64,000 nt of DNA from Typha latifolia. Lineage: Eukaryota > Streptophyta > Magnoliopsida > Poales > Typhaceae. Positions 35,301-47,821 of the stretch are shown here, in pieces (within the stretch, counting starts at the first letter, position 1; each line of letters opens with the position of its first letter). Position numbers and translations under genes: made by a program. Location of the stretch: assembly GCA_019914945.1 (NCBI GenBank), contig CM034105.1, positions 62,001 to 126,000 on the forward strand. Reading direction: 5' to 3'. The notes under the pieces are model-generated. The model worked only from the letters and a program-made list of their open reading frames with translations, did no database searches and had not been told where the DNA came from.

Positions 35301-37824
35301 TTAAAGAGAAGCAAAAAAGAGAGAAAGTGAGAGAAAAAGGAAGGAAAGGCTTAGCCTTTAATGCTGCTTGACTACCATTTAACTCACTAAAAATCTGTAC
35401 CTTTGTTTTCTAGCTCTTACTTACTGTTGAACAAAATAACTCCCAGGCCACATTTTTCTTATGACAAAATCTGATGTAATGCTTGCAAAACTAAGAGAAG
35501 GAAATAAAACGCGAACGACAATTCAGAGTCCGACGTTGCACGGACTATCCAGAACACTGAAACCTTGTACGTAGAAAAAAGCGATTAAAAGGAACAACAA
35601 TTAGAAAGAAGAAGAAGAAGAAGAAGGCACTGAACACCTGATCCGATCCCTGGATAGCCCGGAGAGAAAGATAGCTCGATCGCTTCTAAACTACAACTCG
35701 TTGTCTTCTCTATTCTTATAGAAAGAGAAAGGGAGGGGGTGGTGGTGGTGGTAGTAACGGTGATAGCGATGGTGATGGCGATGGTGATGGTGGGGTTTCG
35801 AGTCCTTCCTTTCGTTGGGGGAGGGATTCCCAAGACCGGTTTTTATGATGCGACCTTGAAGCTTAGCAGTACGCCGTTGATCAGGTGCTACGAGCCTACG
35901 AGGCGTCCAATAAGAGTGACGCACACGATCGGACGGCTCGTAGAGCGTTCTAGGTTCGTCGTAACTTCGGCCGATTTGTTGGTTTTGGGCCGTGATTTCG
36001 ATAAAAAGGACAATTGGCATAGAGTGATTTATCCCTCTTTACTTAACATGTATCATGTGTCAGAGGGTGGGATTTTTCTTTTTCACTTTAATACGTGCGA
36101 GACACAAGGAGGACACTATGCTCTTTCGTATGAAGTAGCACTCTTTATGTGATTTCCGAGGAAAAAAGTTTAAACATTTTTTTCTTTCCATCAAGAAGAA
36201 AATTAATATAAAGTTATCAACGCCGTGCTGCATTGCACCCTTTGATCCCTTGTATAATTGGGAGTGAGGAGCACTGTCTCCTTCAGACACTACCAACTTC
36301 CACAGATCGAGTGGGCAATGATAAGATCTTTGTGATCTGTACATATGATACGACCTATGATGTGGAGCCCTCCTTCATCTATCACTTACAATCATGACCA
36401 TAATGTTGTACTTTAGGTGTTGCCAGAATTGATGCCGGGATTTGAATCTTGTGCGAATAATGACGACCTAATCAAGTAGAATAGAAGTAGTACATGTGGT
36501 TGGTCTTGGGTCTGAGGCAAAAATTTTAGATTTAAAAAACGAGGCCCTTCAATTCCCAGTGTGACATTTGAGATGATACCTCGTGCCTATCACCTTCTTT
36601 CTAATAAATATCACCACAAAAACAACTGCACCTTAATGTGCACAAGTGGCGTTAGAAATGTGAAGCAGTAGAGCCCTTCTCTCACTCATTCTGGGGACAA
36701 GAATGGGAGTTCTTCGACTGTCCGTAGGTAGCACTAGTAGTAGCCAGTAGGACCATTTCTTTCGGCATATATAAATAGGTTCCCCCCTTTTCTTTGTTTC
36801 CCTTTGATAAAAGCCGAGCAAAACTATAGGCGTACTGCTAATCTTATAAGAGCATATCTAAAAAAGAAATACTAGAGTCCTATGGCATGGGTGTCATGTC
36901 ACACTCATCTCTAACAAAGCCCCCCACCAAGCAAGCATGCATGCCTTAGTCGCCTCCACGTGAAATCCTGCTTCATCTCCACTAACTGATACCAAGAGAA
37001 TGCTGTCTCCCTTTGCCCACTACTTTGGGCGACCCAATTAAAGGGAGGGCAAACATCCTGGTGGCCTTGGAGTTCCATCTTTTATTCTCCCTTGGGTTCT
37101 GGGAATTGTGGAAGAATAAATTGATTAGACTACTCTGCTAATCAAATGAGCTCCCCTGTTTGGTCCATTAGACTGCTTCCGAGCATCAGAGATCAATGCA
37201 TAGGGTGACTTCCACTAGAATATCCTGAATTAACATGACGGTAGATGATGTTTCTGGAGTAGTGCACCAATTCAGAATGGCCTGCCAAAGTGGTAGACCA
37301 TGGTGGCATGGCATAACTATCACATTCAAGAGCATCCAAAGTGCAACAGCTTTAAGCAGATAGAGATCAGAATAGTTTTCACTGTTCATCTCTAGCTAAT
37401 ATACCATGATAGTTACATTGTCCTATTGATATATGAAAGTTCTTTTGGATATCTCTTCCCCTCATTGCATCTTTAAAAGGATATAGTCGAGTATGTTTAC
37501 TATTCGTGGAAATAGCAATGCAGCAGGACAGGAAGATTACTGCACAAAGTTAGATCAATAAGAGGGCTAGCTGGACCATTAATCACGATCACACCAATAG
37601 ATATCAAGGCCCAAATGTGATAATTTGGGCTGGGTAGTGATATGGGCCATTTAGAGGCCCATAAATGGAACATTTTGGGCAGGAGTGGCCCATTATTTGT
37701 ATGATCCACTATTTCTATCACCGACTCCAAAACCCTATTAATTGTGTTACGGTCAAATGGCTCAACATCTAAGTTCTCAAAGTCAGAAGATAGAAGTTCT
37801 AAAATTGTTTGAAGAAAGAGCATT
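35301..37824. other. Spacer, no gene recognised
   Basis: It includes the probable AGO10 promoter, a GAA run near 35610-35625 and a GGT/GATGGT-rich stretch near 35737-35795. The open frames across these runs are low-complexity. I see nothing else. Confidence 0.45.
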
Positions 37825-38029
37825 TTTTTCGTACCATAGAGTTAATTCTTTATCAATCAATTTGATGAAAATCTAACGGTTAAGATCTTTAAAGGTATAA
37901 TAGAAATAAAAGATATTACCGGTTAAGTAGGTAATTTTTTTAGATATATAATCTTGCACATTATTTTTTAACAATTATATTATCTTAATATTTTATCAAG
38001 TAAAAGACATATATATCATTAACTGAGAG

Positions 38030-38109
<80 letters not shown>

Positions 38110-38432
38110 GTATTGATTGATGTCTTTTATAATTAACTTAATAAAAATTTACTTACATTTTATCTTTTTAATTATTTTTTATTATTTACATATATCTTCT
38201 ATTAGTTTAAGATTGATTTAAATTAAATTTTAATAGATAGAGATAGAAAATTATATTTAAATTGAAGTTTATCTCCAAATAATCAAATTTAAATGATTTA
38301 ATATTAAATAATATCTCCTATAATTAAGGCGAAAGAAAAAAAAATATAGTGCTTCTTCCGTACCATAAAGTTAATTGCTTATCAATTAGTTTGATGAAGA
38401 TCTAATGGTTAAGATGTTCAAGGATATAATAA
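37825..38432. repeat. Two 80-bp direct repeats around a long (TA)n tract
   Basis: The sequence cgtaccatagagttaatt through gtataat (about 37831-37903) recurs as cgtaccataaagttaatt through gatataat (about 38360-38432) with scattered changes. The 450 bases between are extremely AT-rich. The unit may be an AT-rich element, perhaps flanked by terminal direct repeats, or a local duplication. Confidence 0.6.
38031..38106. repeat. (TA)n microsatellite, about 75 bases
   Basis: The longest uninterrupted TA tract of the window. It probably varies in length between individuals. Confidence 0.95.
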
Positions 38433-40729
38433 GAAAATTGAGAAGTTAGGCATACGTAATTAAACCTTCTTAACTAATATACTCTCTCTTTTTATGTAAT
38501 GTGGTTTTGGAACCGGTACCGAGTATAAAAACTAGCTATTATAGCCGTTGGATTAAGATTAGAATTTTTAAATGTGCATTGACGTATTTGCCTCGAAGAA
38601 AAAGAGCTATTTTTGAGGTTTTACTCGGGAGTTGGGCAATTTTGAGAGTCACTCTGTTTTGCCCTGCAACTACTTCATTTGGCTACTAAAGGTCCTTAAA
38701 AAGGGAAGTCTCTCAACCTTTTTAAGATGACTACTGTAAGCACTTTGCTTATCCTTAAACTTAGAAAGGTCCCCTCTTAATACTGCTTGTAAACGCTACA
38801 GCTTTGCTTGTCTTGCATGTAGTCTGCCACTAAAATCATCACTGCTTTGATAGTGATGACTGCCTGTTCCTAGTTGGAAACACCCTCTTGGCTTGTACTC
38901 CTAGTAAAGGAAAATCTAATAGATGCCTTCTAAAGTACTTCTACATTAAACTAGATTTTGCCTAATGTTTTATCTTGTTATGATGTAAAATTAGTGGATC
39001 ATTTACAGCTCTATGTAGTGCTTAGGGATCTATTCAGGAAGTAAATGTCCTTGGGACTCTAACTTCAATCACCTATCTCTCCTACGTATCAAAAAGACAG
39101 TAGGAATGCAGCACCCAATTCCAGCTTCCGGATAGAAGAATAATGGCACTTGAAATTGTTCACAATTCTGTCATATGAAACATGACAGCATGATTTAAAA
39201 ACTCACTTCAAAGAAGAAGAAAAAAAAGGAAGCCACTTGAGACCTCTATTCTGATGCTAAAATCATTTGAAGGATTTTTATTCAGTCGGTGTGGACTCTA
39301 AGCTCTGCTTCTACTAGAGATTCAGACGTTTTGTGCTGTAGAAAGGAGAATGCTTATCTCCTCCAGAATTATTCAAAGGCTTGCTGGCCACTGGAATCTC
39401 TATTAAGTGATAATCCTATCACTAAATTGACATTATTCGTTATCCAAAAACAAGTTCATTTACCGCTCCACTAAACAAGAAGTTAACCTGCATCTCTCTT
39501 CTGGTAGTTCTCATCAAACAGCATGACTTTTAGCTAGGAATGAACAAATTTAAAAGGGTATATACTCAAAATGAGAAACTTTACGTTACAGGTATATACA
39601 GGTATAAAAACTCAAGTGGGAATTAGAAGAGAAGAGTAAACAACTACTAAATGGAAACTTTATCAACCCCTATGGCCAGAGGGGAATATTCTTTCCTCTC
39701 GCACCAGACAAAAGGGATATTCAACAGGACGATTTGGGAGAATACAACTGAGACTTGTCACGAGGCGAATCCCTTAAAAGCTAAAGAGAGGTGTTAGAGA
39801 GAGCGAGAGAGAACGAGAGAGAGGAAGAAGGAATCCTCACAAAAGGCATGGGTTGGAGGCTTGTACCTGAAGACTGATATAGAAAGCGACCAACAATAAT
39901 TATTGCACAGGGAATTTGATGCAGTCCTCTCTACCTTTTTCTCTCTCTCTCCCTCTCTCTGATCTCTAATATTAAATGTTTAGAGGAATCTTCTTAGCTT
40001 CCTGCCCACTTCCTCTAAAAGTTAGCAGCAGTAGCAGGATGGGAGATTCCCACAACTCTTCTATTCCCCCCCTCCCTTATATTCTTTTGCGCTAGGAGTG
40101 GGGATGGGGACTGGGTCTTCCTCTTTCTAAAGCACAATTTTGTGTGTTAGTTACCATTAAGATATTCCTTACTTATTAGAAGCATTAGATATCCTATCCT
40201 ATCTTGCCTTCCTTGTGAATGCAAGGGTTTAGTGTGTGTGTGAAGGGTTGCAGTGTGCAACTTTTGAAAACAAAGAAAGAGCCTCCCTTTCCTTTCAAGA
40301 TGGACTCTTTGTGTGGGAGGAGAGAATCTCTGCATATCTTGTTTGAATTGTGTGGTATATGCTTTTATGGCATTATGATCATTTGCTTCATTGATTAATC
40401 AAGTTAGAATCATGGTCCTCACAACATTACTACTTTGCCAGATGCAAGGCATCTTTTATAGAGTAATTTATTTCCCAACCACCTTTTCACAAAACAGAAT
40501 CAAGTAATTTAGCACCCCATGAAGTAAAACAGAAAACAACACAAGGAATAAGTTTAGAAAGTTGTAATCTTATTCATTTGGTTATATATATATATATATA
40601 GTAGTACATCTACTGCATGAGTAATTAAAATTGGCTTCATGGATAAGAGTAGGGGAGCTAGCTAGCTATCAATTGATGTTGGTGCTTCAATGGCCAACAC
40701 ATAAAAGGACTAGGAAAGGAAGTAAATGG

Positions 40730-40787
<58 letters not shown>

Positions 40788-41122
40788 CTTTTGGGTCTGG
40801 TGATTTGAATTGGTACAAGGAGTCCAAAGGTACCAAAACCCAGGGGTCCTAAGCACATGCCCTTCTGCCCACCGTGATTCCCTGCAAGCTTTTGCCTTTG
40901 ATCCTTGCAAGAAGTTACCATGCCTTTACTTTATCTCCTGCTTTTCCTTTTCCTCACCTCAAATCCCACTTTATTCTCCCCCCCTCAAACTCACAATAAA
41001 ATAGAAGCCGATCCACCCCTGCTTGATCCATCCTATGTTTCACTACAAACATCCACACCCCTCCTCCCTCTATATCTATTCTGCTGAAGACTAAGAATAT
41101 TAGTAATAATATTGCCCTTCAA
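38433..41122. other. Spacer and promoter/leader of the HHO gene
   Basis: No gene is recognised from 38.4 to 40.7 kb. The last 400 bases before the HHO start contain a long (GA)n run and a pyrimidine-rich leader-like stretch. Confidence 0.45.
40732..40785. repeat. (GA)n microsatellite upstream of the HHO gene
   Basis: About 27 GA units, roughly 340 bases upstream of the start codon. It is the second long GA run just upstream of a gene in this window. Confidence 0.9.
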
Positions 41123-42161
41123 ATGGCTTCACCATCTGATCTGAATTTAGAATACAAGCCCGACATCAACCAAATGATCCAAAAGCCAGTCGGAGAACAT
41201 CCTGACTCGCAGAAGAGGATTAAGGAGTTCCTCGCCCGCCTCGAGGAAGAACGTCTTAAGATCGAGGCGTTCAAGCGCGAGCTGCCTCTCTGCATGCAAC
41301 TCCTCAATAATGGTAAATATCTTCTTTGATTTTTTCGATCTACATATGTACGTACTCACAGGGAAATATATAATTTACATACTGTTGCTAATCAAATCCA
41401 ACCTACCTGTTGCATCAATTCAGCTATGGAGACGTATGCGCAACAACTTGAAGAATATCAAAGCAGCCAAGGGCCGAAACCAGTCCTCGAAGAATTCATA
41501 CCTCTTAGGCAAACAAGCATTGAGGGCTCATCCGATGCAGCTGCCTCTGAGAAAGCAAGTTGGATGGTCTCTGCGCAACTTGCTTTATGGAGCCAAACGC
41601 CAAAGGATTGCGAACCTAAGCTTGCGCTTGACTCCAAGCAAAGAAATGGCGGCGCCTTCCTCCCCTTCTCGAAAGAGAAGAACCAATGCGCAGCTTCGAC
41701 TGCTTCAGGGGGTTTACCGGAGTTGGCTCTCGCTTCGTCCGAGAAAGACAGCAGGGAGAAGAGTAATATTGAGAGCGGCAGCAAAGGCGGAGAGGTAGGA
41801 GGAGGGAAAGGAGGAGGTAGTAAGAGCGAGGGGCAGGCGGCCAACCAAACGCAGAGGAAGGCGCGGAGATGCTGGTCGCCGGACTTGCACCGCCGCTTTG
41901 TTGATGCTCTTCAGATGCTGGGTGGCTCTCAAGGTATTTATTTACCTACTAGTTTTATTGTTAGTAGCTACATTTCCATGCATATACTGTTGTCTTTTTT
42001 TTTCACGAAAAATATTTAGTCTGTCTTTCTAAATTTAGTAAAATGGTTTAATTTTTATGGGGAAAAAAATTGAAGCAGTGGCCACACCAAAGCAGATAAG
42101 GGAGCTCATGAAGGTTGATGGATTGACCAATGATGAGGTGAAAAGCCATCTACAGGTACTT

Positions 42162-42201
<40 letters not shown>

Positions 42202-42672
42202 TAACTAAAATAGCCAAAATGGTTTACAACTCCCAGATGTATACCAAGTTACCACTTTGCTCTTCTTTTCTTCTTTTTTTCTGTTGGCCAGAAATATCGG
42301 CTCCACACGAGGCGTCCAATCTCGGGACCGCAGCCGACGGCCATGGCGGCAGGCCCGCCACATCTTGTGGTGCTCGGCGGCATCTGGGTACCACCGGAGT
42401 ACGCCACGTCAGCGTCCGCCGGCGCCGCTCCGGCCATCTACGGGGCTCACCCTTATGGCCCCCACCACCACTTCTACCCGGCCCTCCATCGGAACGGGTC
42501 ACACAAGGGCAGGATTGGGTCGCCGGAGTCAGAGATGAGGAGCGGAGGGGAGCGGTCGGAGATCGTCGAGGAGGAGGAGGAAGAAGAGAGAGAGGAAGAG
42601 GACGAGGAGAAAGCGGAAGAGAAGGCAAAGGCGGAGATGGGTAATGGCGGTGAGGTGTCGATCAACTTGTAA
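41123..42672 (+). CDS. GARP-family transcription factor, HRS1 homologue (HHO5/NIGT1-like)
   Basis: Four exons, 41123-41312, 41424-41933, 42079-42155 and 42292-42672, give 385 residues. The N-terminal part ([35 protein letters not shown]) is the conserved helical region of the HHO group. The GARP Myb-like DNA-binding domain spans about 208-267: [40 protein letters not shown] and [14 protein letters not shown]. After it come [12 protein letters not shown], a His-rich patch and a strongly acidic Glu run. The end is VSINL, weakly EAR-like. The group represses nitrate and phosphate response genes; HHO5-type members also affect flower development. Intron 3 starts with a (CT)n run. HHO5/HHO6 is favoured by the N-terminus and IYG stretch, but the exact paralogue is not certain. 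Confidence 0.9.
42164..42198. repeat. (CT)n microsatellite in HHO intron 3
   Basis: About 17 CT units, starting about nine bases after the donor site. Expansion could affect splicing of this short intron; that is speculation. Confidence 0.9.
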
Positions 42673-43950
42673 GATACGGTTGTGTCCTCTTTGTGGAGGC
42701 GCTTCACGTCCTTTTGCGGAATACCGAAACCGAGAGAGATAGAGAGAGGGAGGGAGTACGTGTTCGGTTGTCTAATTCTCTCATTAGTTGATGTAACGAA
42801 ACAGTTCAGATCAGCTGCAGGACCCCTGCAGGAAATTGCTACAGTCGGGCCTGACATGTAATTGTCCACAGATATAATATATTAAAAAATATTAGCAGCT
42901 AAAATTTTATTTATTTATTTATTCATTTAATTTCGCACAACTGCATTCGCCAAAGTCCGCTGTCAATTGAGTCAATCGTAGGAGCCATTTGGGTTTATGG
43001 TTTAAAAAATTTCTCTTATACATATAAACTGTAATATAAAAACAGTTTTTAGTATATGAATTTTATAAAAATAATTTATTCGATGGGCTCCATCCACTTA
43101 AATTTAAGTTGACGTCAAAATATTTTCTTTCATTTTTTAATGAGAAAACAAAATGTAAAAAACTTTTATTTATATTAATTTCTCATTTAACTATATCGAT
43201 GCAGCATGGAACATGTTAGGTGATCTGAGACCCAGCATTGCATTGCATTGCCAAAATAATTCCAACGCTATACACATGCATCGATCTGAAATCCAGTATC
43301 GCCTAACAATAGGCCGAGACCAAATTTGAATTGCACCTCAATTGAGGCCCGTAGAAACTTTTGAAGTCCAACAACTAAATTGAAGGTCATGTGGCTGGTC
43401 TGGCCCATTAAATAATATACTACTAGGGTCGATCCAAGCCGAATTGATGTTATGGTAACATGCTTCTATTCATATTACTTCTGTTTTCGTAATAAACGTA
43501 TGCTATACTACGTTTCTTAAAAGAAATAATAGAAGATCGAGTTGCCACTTAATAATAATTAGAAATAGAAGATAGAGTTGTGGGGACTAGTCATATCCTT
43601 AGTTGAATGGTCGAGAGAAAACAAAAATAATATCGTGCAGTAGTACCCAAGTATAATAATCGACAATTTACTCGCAGCAATTTTCTTGTTTACATGTATT
43701 TAAAAGAAAGAGTCAAATTCAGTGATAGGTCATCTCCTCCTGTTTCTTGTCCTAAATATTCAGATGGTAAACGGTTGCAATTCTGATGAGTAGAGTCCAT
43801 ATCTTCATTACTTGGCGCCACTGCAAATCTCTGCTAACAACGACGTTAGAATTCTATCATGCAGTGAAGACATCTAAATCTCAGCAAAATAACCTTAATT
43901 TCTCTGATATGTGAGTGTATATGTGTGTGTGTGTGTCAATGCAAACTTAC
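42673..43950. other. AT-rich stretch where the BZR gene's further exons would be expected
   Basis: This lies 3' of the HHO gene and downstream (minus sense) of the orphan BZR exon. I searched both strands by eye for the Ser/Pro-rich second exon of BZR1-family genes and found none. A short (TG)n run lies near 43920-43936. Confidence 0.5.
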
Positions 43951-44250
43951 CTTGCGGTAGACGGTGCCGTCATCGTCGACGTGCCACCCGGCCTCGTGGC
44001 AAAGCGCCTTGAGGACGTCGTTTTGGTCGGCATGCTTCGGAAGGCAATAGTTGCCATTTGCTCGTAAGCCGGCGAAGATCCTAGCCGCCACCATCCTCCG
44101 CTTTCGCTCGCGTTCCCGGTTGTTCGCCCTTTCCCTCTCCGTCGGCCTTCTCAACGACGTCGTCATCGCCCCTCCCCTTCCCCTCCTCCTTACAATCCAT
44201 GGCCCTCTTGTCTCCTTAATGCATCCTCTCCTCTTCATCACCACCTCCAT
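43951..44250 (-). CDS. Orphan first exon encoding a BZR1/BES1-type DNA-binding domain (partial gene)
   Basis: One exon of 100 codons from [13 protein letters not shown], ending TVYRK at a good GT donor (AAG then GTAAGT). Residues about 33-100 match the N-terminal bHLH-like DNA-binding domain of BZR1/BES1: [19 protein letters not shown], then [40 protein letters not shown] and GTVYRK. The family's intron sits at this same point. BZR1 proteins are brassinosteroid-response transcription factors, but the Ser-rich GSK3-target region, PEST and EAR parts are not found downstream. If the donor is read through, the frame ends after four more codons (VSLH), giving a 104-residue protein. It is a truncated gene, a gene with a very distant exon, or a short DNA-binding-only protein. 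The domain itself looks intact. Confidence 0.65.
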
Positions 44251-44314
44251 CCCCCGGCTCTCTCTTTCTCTCTGCTTTCTCTTCCTCTGGAGAATTAGCA
44301 TAAGGCCTGGTAAA

Positions 44315-44316
<2 letters not shown>

Positions 44317-44368
<52 letters not shown>
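44317..44368. repeat. (AT)n microsatellite upstream of the BZR exon
   Basis: About 26 AT units, roughly 70-120 bases upstream of the start codon of the orphan BZR exon. Confidence 0.95.
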
Positions 44369-44373
<5 letters not shown>

Positions 44374-44385
44374 AAGTACAGAGAA

Positions 44386-44640
44386 ACACATTTGCGTGCA
44401 TGGAAATCATGTAGTTTTGAAGGCTAAGACAGGAGCTTTCGGTCTACATAGGAAGAGTCATGAGAACCGAACTGTTTCTAAGGACGAGGAAATAGAGAAC
44501 TCGTACGAGCCCATCTAAAAAATAAATAAATAAATAAATAAATAATAAACTGGCAGTTTGATTCTTCTCCCAAATGACAACTATACCCTCGTTTCATTTA
44601 CCATGACGGCGCGGGTGGGGCCACGGAGTTCTTCTGTTAC
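44386..44640. repeat. Dispersed repeat, copy A
   Basis: Landmarks ttgcgtgcatggaaat near 44393, and cccaaatgacaactatac with catttaccatgacggcgcg at 44568-44616, recur with changes at 48772-49040. The interior contains an (AAAT)n run at 44517-44548. No coding frame is seen. It is probably a small transposon or an old duplicate. Confidence 0.45.
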
Positions 44641-46584
44641 TGTAGGAGAAATTTCTGCCTATCCGACAAGTTCCCTAGTTCATCCAAGAATTTAAGTAAG
44701 AAAATCAAATGACAAGAATAAATCCTAAGCCTTCGGTGGTCACAAATTAAGATATGTGAGACAAATCCCAAATCTGAGTGATAAACGCAATTTACATTAG
44801 TTATAGAAAGTTGGACATAGTTAGAAAAAGTAACTACTATTCCGGCTATATACTTGGAAACCTAAACATGTCGTGTTTCTGGAGCGACACACTGATCAAC
44901 TAAAATTTCAAGGTGTAATCCAATCCAGAGAACAAAGTATATTTTGTAAATATAATTAAGGTCACACAAGAGAGACAAAAGGAGCACGAAAGCTTTATCT
45001 ATAATCTCTATCGGTCCTCGATGGAGAATAAATTGGGGCAATCCGTTTCCCACCGACGGCGGAGGTGCCACCGTTGTTGGTGGAAAAGAGGGAAGGAACA
45101 AAGTAGGTGCAACGAACGGCGAAGATCCGGACATCGTTATTTCCATCATGATCAACCGCATTCGAGAATTTTATCCTAGCGGAAAGGAATAAAGAAACTT
45201 ATTCACCCCGATATCTTTTTTCTTTTTAAAATCTTATCCTCCCACCAGAGCGGTAACTGCACCACTCCCCAGAATCTTCTGCAACGCCAGCCTTGCGCTC
45301 GCTCTCTCTCTCCTCCCCCCCTCCCCCCCCCCCCCCTTCTGCTTCTCTTCTCACCGCCCCTTCTTGCTTTCCCTCAAAGGAAAGAACCCAATTCTCGCAA
45401 ATAAGACGCTTCCCCTCTCTTCTCTTCTCTCCTGTGAACGCCTTCGAGCGATTCAGATCTCGACTGCTGCTCTTCTCTCCACTTCCAACTGGGTAAATAT
45501 CTCGATTTTTTCGGTTCGTTCTCAGTGGAATTATTCGTTCTCTTTTGGTGAGTTTCATGTTTTCACTTTGTTAGAGCACTTCTGTTTAGATTCACTGCAA
45601 GATTTACTGATCGGGGAAAAGGATTCGGTTTTACCTAATTCCCGTTTGCTTTACGGATTGCTGTTGCTAGGTTAGATAAAGTTTGCATTTTGTTGCCGAT
45701 TTGTTATGCTTGGCAGGTTTCCTGGAGGTAAGGAGGATGACTTCATGCAGACTCGTCCGATATTACTCGAGAAGTGTCTGAGAAAACCTTAAAAGTGTAG
45801 GTTTTTTTTTTGGGCCCGCTTGGTTTGTGGAGGGGTTATGTATTGTATTTTTACTTAGGGTATAATGCTGTTTCTGCAATGAGTTTTCTGGTACAACGGC
45901 TGCAAGCTTTTGAGTTTGAAAATTGATGATGATTTCTAAGTATGTTGCCCTGCAGTGCATTTGGGCATCTTGTACAACTTTAGATGCTCTACTTGTGTCT
46001 GAACTAAGTAGATTTAGGAGTGATTTTAGCGTGGAATATTTCTTGGTGGAGTTTTATCTCAAACCTTAATTCCATGAAAGCAGGGTTACTTTTGTCTGAA
46101 AAGTTGGTAAAATAGGACGCGTTGATGTTTGGGAAGGAAGGCTATGTATTTGATGGCTATCAGTTCAAAAATCAACGAATTATATTAGCCGTCGCAATGC
46201 TTCAGTTGAAAGATATAAATAATGAATACTTTGGATGCTACGGCAAAGTAAATTTTTAAGCCAATTAATCTGATGAATTTTGAAGAGTACAGGATAATTA
46301 TTTCAAATTTTCAAAAGCAATTGTATGAACCATATGAAAGAGAAAGATAAAGAGATAAAGCAACTCAATTTACCATCTCATAAGAGCTTTGCCCTTTTCT
46401 TTTAGCTTCCATGTATAATCTCACATTACTTACTTCCCTGTTCCCCAAATATTTCCATTATTAATATCATCGTCTTGCATCTACTGGTTGTCACATTAAT
46501 TTTGATAATACTTGTTTCCTCTGGTAGGTTGATTATGATTTTCCAGTGAGGTCCACAAGTTTGTGCCTCTCTGAGCTCTTGACA
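44641..46584. other. Spacer and 5' leader of the RABA gene, probable 5'UTR introns
   Basis: A C-rich tract lies at 45315-45337. Pyrimidine-rich leader-like sequence follows to about 45490, where a donor (ccaactg then ggtaaatatc) is seen. An acceptor ends at about 46529 (cctctggtag). A 5'UTR intron of about 1 kb is likely. No other gene is recognised. Confidence 0.45.
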
Positions 46585-47821
46585 ATGTCTTACGATAGAG
46601 ATGAAGAGCAGAGTCAGGACTATTTGTTTAAAATTGTTCTTATCGGTGACTCTGCAGTCGGAAAATCAAATCTTCTTGCAAGATATGCACGAAATGAGTT
46701 CCACCCAAATTCCAAATCTACTATAGGAGTTGAGTTCCAAACACAGAAATTGGACATTGATGGGAAGGAAATCAAAGCTCAGATATGGGACACCGCAGGT
46801 CAAGAGCGGTTCAGAGCTGTGACATCTGCATATTATCGAGGAGCTGTTGGGGCTGTTCTTGTGTATGATATAAGCAGGCGACAGACATTTGATAGCGTTG
46901 GGCGATGGCTTAATGAACTCCAGAGTATGGGCTGAAATTTCCACAAGCTTTCTGTTTGTTTCATTAAATGTTTTACATGGCAAGTACGTCTAAATTTTGA
47001 TGAACAGGTAGATGAACATAGTAATTATGTTAAGCAGGGTCTCCTAGGCAACTTATTTGCTTTTAAATGGTTGACTAATGACTATTTTGTTGTTAGTTAC
47101 AGTTGTCCCAAGTGCAAATTTTATTGGACAATTCCTTTGCATGCCCTAGAAAGCTACTTATTTGCAAAAGATTTCCTAGTAATGTCAGCTCACTTGTGAA
47201 CATTTAGTCCACCTCTTTTTTTTCCATTTTGTGAAATGGGTTTATCAGTTTATGTCATGACTGATGAATTTTCTTTGCTTTGCTTATCTGTCACAGAGTG
47301 TCACATAGTTGTTACTTGTTAGCATGTTCTCTCTACTAATTGTCAACCATGAAGCATCAAAAATTTGGTGACTGATTGTAATCAAATCCTCCGCCATATT
47401 TTGATTTCACCAAAATTATTTACTTATCAGGAACTTAATGTGACAGATTGTTGCTGTTCCTTGACCCATTGTTTATGCTGATACAGTTCACTCTGACATG
47501 AATGTCGTTACCATTCTGGTTGGGAATAAGATTGATCTCAAGGATGCCAGGGAGGTAAGCACTGAAGAGGGGAAGACCCTGGCGGAGACCCAAGGCCTCT
47601 TTTTCATGGAAACCTCCGCACTGGACTCATCCAATGTTGCAGCTGCCTTTCAAACTGTAGTGAGAGAGATCTACAATATATTAAGTAGGAAGGTCTTCCG
47701 ATCAAAAGAGGAGAAGAGAAATGAGAAATCGTCATTAAGTAATGGGAAGACAGTAATTTTACAGGCCGGCACAGATGAGACAAATAATGGGGGCAAGAGA
47801 TACTGGTGTTGTTCTTCTTAA
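46585..47821 (+). CDS. RABA5: Rab GTPase of the RABA (Rab11) group, RABA5-like
   Basis: Two exons, 46585-46924 and 47487-47821, give 224 residues. The start is [20 protein letters not shown]; an upstream in-frame Met at 46546 lies in leader sequence and is less likely. G motifs are complete: GDSAVGKS (21-28), T46 in [15 protein letters not shown] (68-74), GNKID (126-130) and ETSAL. The effector region TIGVEFQTQ and [20 protein letters not shown] are Rab11-like. The C-terminus YWCCSS gives two adjacent cysteines for geranylgeranylation and membrane attachment. RABA proteins act at the trans-Golgi network and recycling endosomes in secretion and cell-plate formation. [15 protein letters not shown] points to RABA5. 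It is convergent with the PP2C gene. Confidence 0.93.

Noticed and set aside
35585..36152. Overlapping open frames rich in Thr, His or Val
   Set aside because: They are translations of GGT/GATGGT simple repeats on both strands.
37500..37823. Open frame of 107 residues on the minus strand
   Set aside because: No recognisable motif, odd composition and no splice partners; treated as chance.
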